Positions 52,238-64,000 of a DNA stretch of 64,000 bases are shown piece by piece. Position 1 is the first letter of the stretch; the number at the start of each line of letters is the position of its first letter. This DNA comes from Aphelenchoides besseyi. Its lineage: Eukaryota > Nematoda > Chromadorea > Rhabditida > Aphelenchoididae. The translations under genes and the position numbers were made by a program. The stretch lies in contig JAMPIQ010000002.1 of assembly GCA_024699855.1 (NCBI GenBank), positions 9,920,001-9,984,000 of the forward strand. The letters run 5' to 3'. Below the pieces are notes generated by a model. It did no database searches, had not been told where the DNA came from, and saw only the letters and a list, made by a program, of their open reading frames with translations.

Positions 52238-54601
52238 TTAGAAGTTTTTCTTACGAGCAAAATGCATCTCGATCATTTCCTTTGTCGATTGTTGTGAAGT
52301 TCGTGGATTACCCGAATTTTGTCGTGACCGATTTGCTGACGAAGTTTCCAGTGGACGAATGTTCTTTGAAATTGATGATCGTCGATCCGTGAAATGCCAA
52401 TAGTCGTCGATTGATTCGCCGCGAATGTACGCTGCTAAAGTCCGCAGTTCGACTGCCAACGATTTCTGATTCGGACAACAACGCTCCAGTGTTGAAGCAG
52501 CTTCCAGAATCCGAAAAGCTCCTATATCAGCTCGATCCAATGCATCTTGAAGACGAATTTGCAATGCCACTACATTAGCATGTCCATCAGACGACACCGT
52601 TTGAGATTCATTCGGCGGATCGAACTGAAGAATTGTTTGTCATAAACTTGACGATTTTTAGTTTCAATAACAAAATAGTTTAACGAGAAATAGAAAGATT
52701 TATACAAAAATTTTCGATGAAAAACACGAATGTCAAACCAAACTTAAACTGACTACAGTATTTAGAAGCGTGGAATTCCGTGATGTCGATGTGAAGGACG
52801 CAATAGATGTTGTTGCTGATTGTTCTGAATTCCCGTAATTATGATCATCAGTAGAAATTACCTAATTCGTTCATTTGAATTGAAGAGCAATCATTTCGAT
52901 TTGCACGTGCGTTCGCGAACTTTGGTTTACGCAACGAAACACTCCCGAACGTGTTACGTCGAGATTGACTCTGACTCGAGGGCTGCTGTTCTGTAGCTCG
53001 ACTATCGCTGTTCGCTTCTTGTGCCGATAAAATAACGTTTTTGGGTTTGTTAAACTCCTAAAGTCTTGATGATTGTCATTTTTCGAGCTATCATTTCAAC
53101 AAACTAACCAACGGAGATTTCAAATATAAAACGAATCGAATGAATTGATGCACGTCGTCAACGGGCGGATAATGCATGCAGTAGAGTAGAGCACTGGTGT
53201 AATCGGCAGCCAAAACTAAAACACATACTAAAAACGATTTGTGGGTACTCACGTAGTTTTCGAATTCGAATTAAAAGTGCAACAAAAACATAATCAACTG
53301 TTTCCAAATGGTTATCGTCAGTAAGAATAACATCCCAAACAAAAAGTAGATCATTCACCGGAAACTCACGACCGAAAAGCAACCGTAACCACCGACTAGA
53401 ATCCAATTTTATTTGTTTCGTCTGTGTAAACTCACATCCCAAAGACTTCAAATGGTATTTCTAAATCTTGTAGATGCTCGTACAGTAGCGGATCGATTCG
53501 TTGAAGAATCCTGTCTTTAATATGCTTCAACCGTTGAATCAAGTTCGAATCATTCACATTCATAGAGCCACTGAAATCATCATTAAACATACAGTCGTAG
53601 TGTAAAAATACCATTTAAAAAGCAGTTTGCTCGCTTCTTCGGATGCTTCATTGGTAGCAGATGAGGTAAAAATCTCGCTACATGGATCGGCATACCACGG
53701 TTTGATCATGATCATCAGATGTGAGAAGAGAAAAAAGGCGTCGTGTTCAAGGTAATTCGCATTGTTGATTTTGGTCAAAATGTTCAAATCGATTGGAGTC
53801 AAACCGCTAAAAACGAATGAGAACTTGGTGGTGAAATAATTTACGTGAGTCCATTTTGCTCCTTTAACTGATCGAACGCTCGATGATCGAAATAAATGGC
53901 GAACAAAATCGGCGCCAAAACATCAACCATACCCTAGAAGTCTGTTGGACTAATGCAAAACAAATTCGTTTACCTGTCGATAAGAGATACTACGATTCGT
54001 TTTTGAGTAAACGAAGAGAATATCCATCATAATCTGTCTTGTAGTTTGACTTTGAAAGAAATGAACTTCGGGAAACCTAGAGATGAGAAATAGTCGAGAG
54101 ACAAATCGACACACGAATTTGCACAAAAACGACTTACGCTCTGTCAACATCTTTGCGTATCGACTCGCGAAGTGTCTCATCGTTGAAATACTGTTGCCAT
54201 GGACTCTACAGATTCAAATTAACTAATTGAAGAATCAGAAGGCAGAACCTCGTTTTGTAGCGAAAGCGGATTGTTCACGTCGAGATTATCGGTAACTTCA
54301 TCGCTTCTCGGGTTGGTGTTCAAGTCGGCTTTTAACTTCTCGTACGATGTTCGTCGAGCAGCCAAATCGCTCGGCCATGAATCCGGTTCTGGTGAAACAA
54401 CACGAAGTAAGACCTACAAAAGACAATCAACAGTGTGTTCGAATAAATTCAACGAACCCTCCAGACGATCGAACGGATTCGAGAATCGCGTAGACATCCA
54501 CTCAAACAGAAGTTTCTGAGAGAATTCAAATCGGGTTTATTGCCAAATAAGAGCGACCACTCGTGTCTAAACAACGGCAGTAAATTGACGAGAACCTCGG
54601 A
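52238..54601 (-). CDS. TBC1D5-type Rab GTPase-activating protein; first exon unresolved
   Basis: Multi-exon minus-strand gene. The readable N-terminus (VNLLPLFRHEWSLLF, then LRDSRIRSIVWRVLLRVVSP) aligns with human TBC1D5. The TBC domain keeps both catalytic fingers: the arginine in IRKDVDRAFPEV (IxxDxxR) and the glutamine in SYRQGM (YxQ). Also present are YLEHDAFFLFSHLM, LDSSRWLRLLFGREFP and DLLFVWDVIL. The C-terminal ~120 residues are helical then Ser/Arg-rich. Family role, from knowledge: RAB7 inactivation with the retromer and links to autophagy. The exon begins after a TTTCATCAG site at 54602-54603 with no in-frame Met, so an upstream coding exon must exist that I could not place. The naive Met at 54497 lies in the wrong frame relative to the conserved sequence. 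Confidence 0.88.
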
Positions 54602-55181
54602 CTGATGAAAGAACTCAAACGAACTTACGAAAACGAAGTGTCGAATGAGGTTGCTGGATTTGATTGCATTTCATTCGGTTTGCTTTACATTGCTCACTAT
54701 CACTGGAGCTCGACAGTTCTGATAACAACTGATAGTCTTCAATCCACGCGAGAATAACACGCGTCTCGAAGCGGCCAACTCTTCCAAGTACCTATTCCCT
54801 TACCACACACGTCGCCTAAAGGCTCTCGAGGGGTTTAAACTAAAAATACTTCGAGTAAATTTCGCCAAAAACCAAGTCGATTTCCGTCATCTCTGAGTTC
54901 TAAGCGTCAATTTGAGATCAATTTAGTGTGATTTGGTGACAATCAATTTTCACCGCTTTTCCGATTCGCGTTTTCGCTTTTTTCTTGTTTCTTGAGAGCA
55001 AAATGAACCGTTGACTGCTCTCTGGGAAACGAGTCGAGATTTCCGATTGCTCACGGGAGTCCAGAACCTTTTGATCCGCTTGTTTTGCGATACAACGAGT
55101 TGAAAGGTTGACCCGTTTATTGGAATTGAGTTCAAGTTTACAAGTAAAACAATTAGAGTTATCGTTTTGAATGGTTTTTTT
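54602..55181. other. Intergenic between TBC1D5 and DUOXA-like genes
   Basis: About 0.58 kb. It should contain the missing first exon and promoter of the TBC1D5-like gene and the 3'UTR of the DUOXA-like gene. No clear Met exon in the required phase was found. Confidence 0.4.
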
Positions 55182-56516
55182 CTAAAGTTGTTTTGTCATA
55201 GTTTCGTTCGTGATCACAAACAACGATCGATTGCTAAGGCAAATTCGCGGTGGTGGAAGAGATTGCAAACGTTTAATCCTCCGTGCTGTGTGGAAATTGG
55301 GACACAAAAACGTTTCGAAGACATAGGATCCGCGCTTCTGGGCCAACACAACGACCAATCCAAAAACCAGATTGAGAGTGCCTAAATACAAGAAGCTTAA
55401 CAGACTACTTCTATTCCTCACTTACCAGTGATTAGCGTGGAATAGAAACAATGAGACATTTTGAAATCAAGAACCGCAATTTGACCAAAGTGACCGGGAA
55501 ACTTGATGCAGAGTTCTGACGGAACATTAACAGCATAAACGATGTTGGACGTGATGAGTGTCACACCAGTTATAACACTCATCGACCCAAATTTTTGAGG
55601 ACAGAAAAGAAGGAACGTTATTTGAAGAAACCAAGTAAGCAAAGAAAACCTGAAAATTATCTGTGTTACTGATCGAATTGTACAACAATACTTCAAATAT
55701 TCTAATTCGTCTCGCTCAAAGATATAAAACAAAATGAAGTGTTTCGTTGCGTTTAGAGAACTTGCAACTGAAACCATTGAGTTTCAATTGGTGTTTGAAA
55801 TGGCTGAATATTTGAAAAGACCTACCACAGTAAAATCGAAGTATAGTAGCCACCCATTCGATACAAACGTCCATATTCAAAACCGTTATTGTCGTCAACA
55901 CTCAAGTACTCAATAGTTTTAATCAACGGAAAAGGCACTCCACGTTTCAAAGCTTCAGCAAGTGCACCTAAATATTCACAGATTAGTTTTCTTTTTTTCA
56001 CTTTCTTACCAGGCATAAAATCGAATCGCTCATTGTAAAATAATTTCGAAGTACCGAGCGTTAAAACACCATCTAACACATGTCCTGAACTTATTCTTGA
56101 ATTCGTTCATTTAATTATTTCTTGCCATTGAGTGTGATATTCAATTCCGTTAGTCCAATCTTAACTCCAAGCACAGCGTCCATTTGATTCGAACTGAAAG
56201 TTTTGTACGGTGTGAATATTCGAGCCTCAGCTTGTTGCCAGCAGGGATAGTTGAGGGCAACTAAAATGATTGTAAGGTTTTTTAAGTGAACTGCAAACTA
56301 ACCGACTATTGACCCTCCAACAGCCATCGAAAAAAGAATGATTGTTGACGAAAAGCATCGCAATTGTCGTATTCCGGGAAGAATTATCAGCAGTGCAATC
56401 GAAGGTATAACAAAGATGGACATCAAAATGACCAATTTGAGATCAAAAATAACTCCTGTTCTATTTTCGCCGTACGATGTTGGCGCCCCGTTGTCTCGGA
56501 AAGCATCGAACCACAT
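55182..56516 (-). CDS. Dual oxidase maturation factor (DUOXA / DOXA-1-like)
   Basis: Multi-exon minus-strand gene starting MWFDAFRDNGAPTSYGENR. Several membrane segments follow: LVILMSIFVIPSIALLIILP ending in the diagnostic ILPGIR, then IILFSMAVGGSIV. An extracellular loop has ALNYPCWQQAEARIFTPYK, ITLNG, LAEALKRGVPFPLIKTIEYL and YGRLYRMGGYYTSILLW, which closely follows vertebrate DUOXA order and spacing. Two further C-terminal membrane segments end in a basic tail with RIKRLQSLPPP. Expected role: folding and export of dual oxidase. In C. elegans DOXA-1 supports BLI-3, which cross-links cuticle collagen tyrosines. The start at 56516 is the first Met; a CCTTAG site 15-20 nt upstream may be a trans-splice acceptor. 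Confidence 0.88.
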
Positions 56517-57502
56517 GCGCACGTTTCCAACTAAGGATTCGATCGTAAATTTTCTTGATTTCCTTCAATTTATCTGTTAACGTACATGAAATATCCACGC
56601 GCCTTCGAACTACAATGATTGAGATACTGGAGAGAAGCGAGGAAGGTTGTTATATCTTATCGAACGAAGAAAACTTGAGGTAAAAATCCTGAACGATTAC
56701 GAAACATGTGGACACCTTTGTTGTAAAAGTTTTGAAGTGTTGATGATCAGACTAAAGAAACACCGCGAAATGACTGCGTTACCGCTCACCTTTTATTCGC
56801 TGTATTTTGCGCGAAAAACGTGAGATAGTTGAGACTCCGTTCGAAAACGACAGGGTAATACACGTTTTGAAACCTCGACAGCTAACTCATTTGTTTATGC
56901 ACCTTCCGGGCTCTTGCCTTCAGGTTTCGTGAACGTTGATGGCAATCGCGCACGTTTGTGAACGGTCACTTGTTGGAAAGGTGGACGGGCGATTGCGAGA
57001 TCAAGATCGACGGTGAACACGTAAGAAAGAATCTCCCGAAATACCTCCCTTGTCATCAGATAAAATCTCCGGAAATAAGTTGTTGTTCCTACTCTCGAAA
57101 CCTGTTGATACTAATCCTAGTCATAAAAAACACAGCCGGACGTAAGTGAATATGTTTTGCTTAACATACAAAAGTTCAGATTGTTTGAACGATTTATTCT
57201 GTTTTATTGAACTGAGAAGGACAAGTGGCAGCAACAACAACGATGGCATTGTAAAGGAACTGGAAAATAAAACGAGGTTAAGGAGGAAACGAATTGTAAA
57301 CTCGAATATGCGTGATGTGCCCCTCAGTAAGAAAAATGAAGATCTCATACGTAGCAAATTTAAAAACTATAAAGTTATAAGAAAGAATGAACCCGTACGT
57401 AAAGTGAAGAATCAGCAGTCGAATCAAATAACAAACGGCATTAAGTGGAATTGCTTGTTAAGAAAATGACCCGATGGGAAAATATTTAGTGGTGACTAGA
57501 AA
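56517..57502. other. Intergenic with a weak basic plus-strand ORF
   Basis: About 1 kb upstream of the DUOXA-like gene and downstream of the Kunitz gene. A plus-strand frame 57152-57469 (about 105 residues, strongly basic, ending WNCLLRK) is open, but its upstream exon cannot be joined to any Met in phase and I recognise no domain. I leave it as unsupported. Confidence 0.35.
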
Positions 57503-60500
57503 TTACTCTTCCTCATCGTAGCCGAGGGTTGTTGTTGGAGTGGCTGGACAGCAAATGTTTTTCGTGCAAAAATAATCTTTCGGACAACCACGTTGAGGAG
57601 TGCATTTGACCGGTTGCTCGGTGTGAACGAACATCAACGGCAATTCGTCGTTGGGACAACGTTTTCGTCGTCGTGTTGAAGGAATCACACGGGGACGACG
57701 AGTTGTTGCGATAGGCATTAAAGGAACGAACACCGATGGTAGGGTTGTGGGGATTTGTCGATGAACAGACGCCGATTTACAGCAAATATAATCACTGACG
57801 ACCTTTGAATATGTGCAACGATGTGGCAGCGTACAGATTTCACGGTCATCAGCGCAAATAATCACACTGGTATCTTGATCGAGTTGCGGTAAACGGAATT
57901 GATTTCCACCACAGGCATTCTCTGAAAATGTTCACATCTCAATTCATATTGTTGATAAAACAAACCAATACAAACTCCTTGATACGCTGCTTTGTTCGTT
58001 GGACAACGACATTTTCCACGATAACAGTGGGCTCCGTTTAGACATTGTTCTTTCGTAACACACGTTTCTCCCAATTCGGCTCGTTTCAAACAATGTCCAC
58101 GGTAAATTATCTCATCTGCTTTGCATTTTCGAGCTTTGCTTTCCATCTCTTCGACGCCCTCCAAATTGCCGCCTAGTGATCGAGAGTTGTCAGTTGAAAT
58201 ACTGCTGCTTGTACTTTCATCGACATCCGGAATACAAACATTGTGCTCTTGTTTTGTTCCTTCAGGACAATGACAAACGTGATTCAAACAAACGGATGTT
58301 CTCGGACATTGATCATTGCTAACACATGAATCTCCAATTTTACGAGGCCTAAGAATACAGTAATTAAGTGTTTTAGGCCTTCAAATTACATGCAAATTCC
58401 GTTTCTCAGATGTTCGTTCGGTCGACAAATAGTGTGAACACGTGGAGCTGTAGTAGCAATACGGGAAATCAATTTTTCATGATTTGCTTCACGTGTATCT
58501 CCGCCATTTACATCATCTTCTCCTTCGTGTTTGTTGTCAACTGATGACTCTTCTTTAGTGTTATTCTTTTTGCTTTCTGCATTCGTTTCGGTGGTTTTGT
58601 TGTCATTTTTCGTACAACAGATGTCACGATTCTCGCGAGTTTGTTGACAGGAGTAGCCGTGTGGACAAGAATCGTTTAAACCAAATTTGCAAGTTTCGGG
58701 TTGACCACTAATCCCGATATAAGCAACTCCATTATCCGGACAACCTGAAATCCAATTTTGTGAATGAAGAGCTTATAGACCTTGTAAAAACCTCCTTTAT
58801 GTGCGCAGCATTGAAACTGTTTGTTTTTATCGGAAAATTGACAGAAGTAACCTAACGGACATGTGTTGGGACCCGATGCGGTGCAAACTTGAGGTGTTTT
58901 GGTGCCTTCGGCGATAAACGCGACTTGATCGTGTAAGCAACCACTTTCTTGACCTGTTTGGTAGTTATTGTCATTCGCTTTATAACTTCTAGAATACCTG
59001 CATAGATTTCTTCGTCCTCATCAATCGGTTCTTTTCCACAGCACTGATAACGTTGAAAAGCAAGCGCATATTGACAAGAATAATGCATTGGACAGCCTTT
59101 ATCCTGCATATTGAAAGGATCACAGTTAACGATTTCGCGTTTTCTCGTATACGCGAATTCTCCCGGTGGACATCCTTCTGAAAAGTTCACAAATGAAAAA
59201 TTGAACTTTATCAACCGTACCTGTTATTGCCATGTTATTATCGCCCTTGCAGCAATAGCCAGACGTACTTCCCGGAGATTTGTAACAACGATAACCGGTA
59301 GGACAAGAAACAAAAGCGCCAGGCATACAAATCTTTGGCATTTTCGTGGTTTCATCGATCAAAAAATCGGCTCCACCACGACAAACATCTAAACAGTAAT
59401 GGACAATGAACTGGCGTTGATTGAACTTACTCTGTGATGAACAACAATAACCTTGTAAAACATCAGCAACGCGACTTTGACACGAAAAACCATCGGGACA
59501 AGGATTTTGAGCTGAAGATAAGGTACATCGAGTTGGTTGCAAAGTTTTGGAGATACGATAGATGGCTCTACCATCGGGGCATACATCTGAAATACAATTG
59601 CTTATTCGATTAACATCTCTGTTCGTACTTCCTGATCGCGATGCGCAACAGTAATATCGATTATGAACGGGAGAAAATCGACATAAGTAGTTGGATGGAC
59701 ATGAGCCGGCCATATTGATTGTGCATTCTTTAACCGATTCATCCAATGGATTCACGTACGCTTTCTCTCCTTCCGGACAAACGTCTAAACAACGGAATTG
59801 TTTTTTCAATGAGGTTTCAATCAAAAAACCTGATGGCGGAGTTCCACAACAAACGTGCTTCGAAGTCAATGAATCGTGTTTACATGTGAAATCCAAAGGA
59901 CAACTATTGACTATTGATGGACTACATTCAACGACCTTCTTCACGTTAATGTCCTTGTACGTGATTTCACCGGGAGTGCAAGCTGCAAACGTCGATTAAG
60001 AGTACTCTTATGCGAGTTGAATTACCGGAAGAAGAACAAAAGTTTGTACACTGCTCGCGTGTTTCAAATCGATTCAAGTTACCTAAATCCACACGATCAT
60101 TTTGGGTTCAACGTTTGATTTCAAAAGCAATATCGATTAGCGACTTACCGTTGCATCCGTTGAAACTAAACTTTTCGCATTCTTTGGTCACAATATTGAA
60201 ATAGAAACGGGTGATCGACATTTTCGTGCACAAGTTTCCTTGTTGTGGCGGCAAAGTACAAATATGCGCCTTGGTCGGACAACATCTGTACGCAACATTG
60301 CCGTTGAAATTGATTGTAACACATTCGTGAGTTGACGGACACGAAGTTGTTTCCGAACACACAGCAAACTGATTGGTATTGAGATCGCGTAGTGGTTGAC
60401 CACCATTCGGACAACCTGCATTCCAATTGTTCATTTGAAACAACCAAAATACCATTCACTTACCACCAACTCCGCAGTAATCTTGACAGTCTTCAACATT

Positions 60501-63222
60501 TTGGAACAAATTTGAGTTTCCTAAAAACCACTTTATTACATGTTCTCAATCCTCTACGCAATTAATCAAAAACTGTGATAAAAACAAGATAAAAGATTTC
60601 ATACCATCACAGCCCTCGTATTGAAAGCTCTCACAAGTCTGTTTGTGTGCATTGAAATAGTAACGAAATGAACGTCCGGCCCCACATTGAACTCCTTTGT
60701 CCGGACTCAACGAGCATGTGTAAGCTATAAGCATGTATCATCACTACCAGTCCATCTAATACCTCTAGTTGGACAGCAACCATGAGTACTGCCATCGAAC
60801 ATGCATTGGTAGTTTGGAGGACACATTTTACCACCAACTTTAGTAGAACATTTGTAAAAGTTGCCATTAGAATCACGATGAGCTCGACCTTGTGGACATT
60901 TCGGTTCAACTAAAATCAATACTCGAGTATACAAGACCATTCAATAACTTTGATTGAGTTTTGGATTTTAATTTAAAACTCACGTGCAATATTGCGACAT
61001 TTTTGTTGGCAATCCAGAAGTTGATCGAAATTGTTGTCGTTACTAAAAATCCGAGCTATTAGTTAATAATCGACAATCCAATTACCCTTGACATCCGGTG
61101 TACTGAAACATTTCACATTGACGAGTTGCGGCATTGTACCAATAGCGACGAACACTACTCGTACAGTCGCCGTAACGTTTGGGTTGCGTACATATCGACT
61201 GAGCAGTTGGACAACAAACTTTGTGTGCAGTTTCACATTGATGCGAAGATGGACAATCGTTCGCCGTTTCACAACGCTGCCAATCATCGCCAATACGCAA
61301 TGGATTCCCGTATTCGCAAACCACTAAAATTGTTCCATAACATGTGTATCATTTTTATAAAAATTACATTTAGAACAGAAATTCTCACAATCCTAAACCA
61401 AGTAAAATGATTACTACAAAGGTATTTCGTTTGAACCTGTTTCGTTAGCCAGTTGTTGTAAGAACCAAGACCACCTTCGTAAAGAAAGTTTGTGCATCTT
61501 CCTTGCTCGGTATCATAATAGAAACGACTAACAGCACGACTTCCAGCTATTGACATTCCTTTATCAAAGTTCTCTACTGGAAGATAGTCATGCGAACGTC
61601 CACCCAATGGACTGCAGATATGAGCTATAGAATTGGGTTTATCAATAGACAACACACAGTTAAACGTACCGATTGTTGGACAACAATGTTGATGCGAACC
61701 AATCAACGTACAATGAAATTCCGTTCCACAACCTCCGGACGTGTGCAAACAATTTGTTACGGGAGTTTCATCCAAAATCAGTGCTCGATTATGTTGGTTG
61801 TATTGTGTTGGACCGCGTCGACATGCTGAAATACGTCATTTGGTGCAAATTTAAAATCGCCTTTTACTTACTATCCCGGCAATAACTTTCGCAATGTTCG
61901 ACCGTTTTAAAATTATTCGGCGAAACGTTTTCACTTTGATTTGGATCCCACAAGAACTGGCTACACGTTCCAGTAACCGAATTAAACCACCAACGGGGAA
62001 TCGATGGCTCTTCACCTTGTTCCATGGGTTGAATACAAACGAACGCTCGACTGTGACAACAAATTCCATCGATTGTATCCGAATATTCGGGGAAAAATTC
62101 GTGTTTCACTTGCGGATGTGGTATGCAGTTGTAGATATCGGCAATGTAAACGTCGGTCTCTCCATCCGGATAAATACACCACGACGAACCATCTCCATGA
62201 TTTGAATTTCGAACTTCATTGCTCGTACTTGTGCATAAAACCGGCATATACGATTCGGGACCAAGTGGATGTGTTGAAGGGTTGGCCAAAAGTGTTGCCG
62301 GATTGGGTAGTTCTACGCAGATGAAATGATTGCTTTCAGTTTCAGAATCACTTACCCGGATTATTCGGTTCTGGAAGTGGACAAGCAGGAGGTACACTCG
62401 AACTTACGCAAACCGTTCCATCGCGTGTTTTTGCAGGAACCGTATGTTCCGGACATTCGCAGAGACCACCGCGTGCACATTTGGATCCCGTCCAGATCGC
62501 TTCACATTGCAAGTCCTCAACACAACCGCTATCTCCGGGATTGACTTCTAAACATGAAGATTTCCATGCGATGATTTTTCAGTTACGTACTCGGCCAACA
62601 ATATCCAGAGATTGCGACATAATCTGATAAACATGTACATCCCCCATTGAAACAGTACATTCCACTTTGACAGTCGGTATTGAAGGCACACAAATCTCCA
62701 GTTCGACTGCCACCTAAACCGATAACAAAAAAGTGACTTGACGGGATCTTCAGCTTACTAGATCGTTTTTTCGGCCATTTTTGTATCGGGGCTTCGCAAT
62801 CTTGTGTTACTGAGTTGAACTCGAAATGGTCAGCACATGACATGGGATGCAGTGTTCCATTCTGACATTGCAAAAATGCGTGGGGATTCGTACGAACAAC
62901 ACTAAAAATCATACCGTCAGTTGTTAGATCTATGTGTGTTTGTAAGCAACAGCGGAAATGTAAAATCAACCACTTACTGAAGATCCGAATCACAAAAAAG
63001 CAGATTTCTTTTTTCTCCGTTTTTCGTGCATTTTTGCTCCAAATTCGACAGTCGCTCGCAATTGGAACATTGGGATCCGAGTTCACAATCCGCACTTGCC
63101 GGTATAGTTACCGCTACAATTTGGTTTTTGATATAGCAGAAAAAGTACATACCAACTGATAGCAAAACCAGGGAAATCAAACCGCAAAAGGTGTTAATTG
63201 TCGACCACCTTCTCGGCCACAT
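57503..63222 (-). CDS. Large secreted Kunitz / lustrin / EB-module extracellular protein
   Basis: One minus-strand gene with about 20 short exons. From the N-terminus: a hydrophobic leader (63222-63153), a Cys cluster, a peritrophin-A-like chitin-binding module ([14 protein letters not shown], about 62800-62900), two small EB-like modules, then alternating lustrin-type Cys modules (each with CP..Y.C...CC) and five Kunitz-type domains at roughly 61870-62040, 61390-61640, 61010-61200, 60480-60740 and 60050-60290. Further lustrin modules (58590-59950) and EB modules (57860-58320) end in YDEEE. The last three Kunitz domains keep all six cysteines. The first two lack both the second and fourth. 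P1-position residues are Thr, Gly and Thr rather than Lys/Arg, so trypsin inhibition is doubtful. Similar nematode proteins are secreted to the cuticle or body cavity. Substrates are unknown. Exon ends are approximate. Confidence 0.85.
63114..63152 (-). other. 39-nt frame-preserving intron at the signal-peptide junction
   Basis: On the minus strand, GTATGT at 63152 and TTGTAG ending at 63114 bound 39 nt with no in-frame stop. Splicing gives [14 protein letters not shown], a good signal-peptide cleavage region. Retention gives [14 protein letters not shown], a longer hydrophobic anchor. Confidence 0.55.
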
Positions 63223-63849
63223 TTTGAAAGCGGCGAAGAACAGAAACCAACGGCGTATGATTATGAATCTTTGCAATAATCGAAGAACAAGCAAAGTGAA
63301 AGTTATACGCTTGAAAAGTACGGTAAGAAAGACGTTTGACGATTACGCAACGTTTCCAACGGAAAATTGGTTTCGTCTTTTCGCTTGTTCTTTACAATGA
63401 CAAGTGGGCAGATAATCTGTGAAATAGGGACAATAAGTGTCCGATCGAGAAGTTCGATAGTCGAAAAGGAAACGGCGAAGAGCCGTGCGAGGGGTTTTGA
63501 ACTGAATAGCTACTACACGTCTATATGCTTTTCAGTTAAGTTGCTCGCGAATGTTTGACCATTAGCTTCCGAACAAACCGCAAAAAACTCACTGATTTGA
63601 CTCGTAGTGACCTTTTCAAAATTTTCGCGTGCTAGTGGAAAATTACACCGAGCGATTAGAGTCGTCGGTCTGCGCATTTGTTTTCGTAATGACAATCTCT
63701 ATTACAAACGCTTCGGTACGTGCGGATATTTGGCTGTTGATTAGGCTTAAGTCCGTGCGCTCAGTCGGCCACTCGATTGTCCACAACGATGCACGTCAGA
63801 AGTTCAAACATTTAAAGAACGAAAAACTGTTCTTTGTCGTTTATTTCCT
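63223..63849. other. Intergenic, promoter of the Kunitz/lustrin gene
   Basis: About 0.63 kb between two minus-strand genes. Open frames on the plus strand (63629-63853) have no recognised features. It contains the AATAAA of the gene entering from the right edge. Confidence 0.4.
63840..63845 (-). promoter_or_regulatory. Poly(A) signal candidate for the right-edge gene
   Basis: TTTATT on the plus strand (AATAAA on the minus strand), a few bases past the TAA at 63850-63852. Confidence 0.45.
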
Positions 63850-64000
63850 TTAATAATCGATACAAATTGAGGACTTGACATCTTGATTCGATGTGAAACA
63901 CGATTCTTCTGTTTGGCTCAGTAAGCCTATAAGCCATTGATTAGCGAATTGAAACCAACAAACCGGCGGTGGAATATTCATTGGCGCTAATTGCGGTTTG
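63850..64000 (-). CDS. 3' terminal exon of an unidentified gene, 5' part beyond the window
   Basis: The minus strand is open from the window edge for 49 codons to a TAA at 63850-63852, reading KPQLAPMNIPPPVCWFQF and ending KSSICIDY. An AATAAA lies within ten bases downstream, which supports a gene end. No domain is recognisable in so short a piece. It could still be chance open sequence. Confidence 0.35.
   Translation of the reverse strand, partial: KPQLAPMNIPPPVCWFQFANQWLIGLLSQTEESCFTSNQDVKSSICIDY

Noticed and set aside
54271..54519. Plus-strand ORF over the TBC1D5 5' region, and the minus-strand Met at 54497
   Set aside because: The conserved TBC1D5 sequence is read in another frame on the minus strand, so both are frame artefacts.
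57152..57469. Basic plus-strand ORF between DUOXA and the Kunitz gene
   Set aside because: No upstream Met exon can be spliced in phase and no family is recognisable.

Overview
This is a gene-dense animal genomic window that looks nematode. Coding exons are short, many introns are only about 35-60 nt, and 3' splice sites mostly read TTTCAG or TTTTAG. The gene set fits too: a catalytically dead ACE (ACN-1 type), a tau-like microtubule protein (PTL-1 type), a GPC-2-like G gamma subunit, a DUOX maturation factor, ZYG-11, a divergent nuclear receptor and two insulin-like peptides. Several genes have a 3' splice site a few bases 5' of the start codon, as expected for spliced-leader trans-splicing. 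The species cannot be fixed from this window. Divergence from C. elegans is large, and an early-branching (clade I type) nematode is only a guess.

Layout, left to right. 1-12.5 kb: three minus-strand genes, namely a TAO-type STE20 kinase (3' end off the window), a lectin-less polypeptide GalNAc-transferase and a SET1 histone H3K4 methyltransferase. 13.5-21 kb: plus-strand annexin with a long Y/P/N/Q-rich tail, an insulin-like peptide and a RhoGAP with a START-like C-terminus. 21.6-28.4 kb: minus-strand HIP1/Sla2 clathrin-actin adaptor and ZYG11-family CUL2 substrate receptor. 28.8-36.6 kb: plus-strand nuclear receptor, minus-strand TMEM245 membrane protein and plus-strand single-repeat tau/PTL-1 protein. 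36.9-44.5 kb: minus-strand eIF4E-transporter (4E-T/IFET-1), a second insulin-like peptide (minus), a non-catalytic PDI/thioredoxin-fold secretory protein (plus) and a possible small secreted peptide. 44.9-56.5 kb: ACN-1-like pseudo-ACE (minus), G gamma (plus), TBC1D5-type RabGAP (minus) and a DUOXA/DOXA-1-like protein (minus). 57.5-63.2 kb: one large minus-strand Kunitz/lustrin/EB-module extracellular protein. 63.85 kb to the edge: the probable 3' exon of another minus-strand gene.

Functional themes. ACN-1, DOXA-1 and the Kunitz/lustrin protein, all in the right-hand 20 kb, belong to families linked to nematode cuticle and moulting. The two insulin-like peptides, the G gamma subunit and the TAO kinase are signalling components. 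SET1, ZYG11, 4E-T and the nuclear receptor act in gene and protein control. No bacterial operons, CRISPR arrays, rRNA, tRNA or intact transposons were seen. The most unusual points are: Kunitz domains that have lost both partners of the same disulfide; a 39-nt frame-preserving intron that switches a signal peptide to a membrane anchor; a 42-nt frame-preserving intron inside the receptor DNA-binding domain; a GalNAc-transferase with no lectin domain; a tau-family protein with one repeat; and a DLG instead of DFG motif in the TAO kinase. All exon boundaries were assigned by eye from splice consensus and reading phase.
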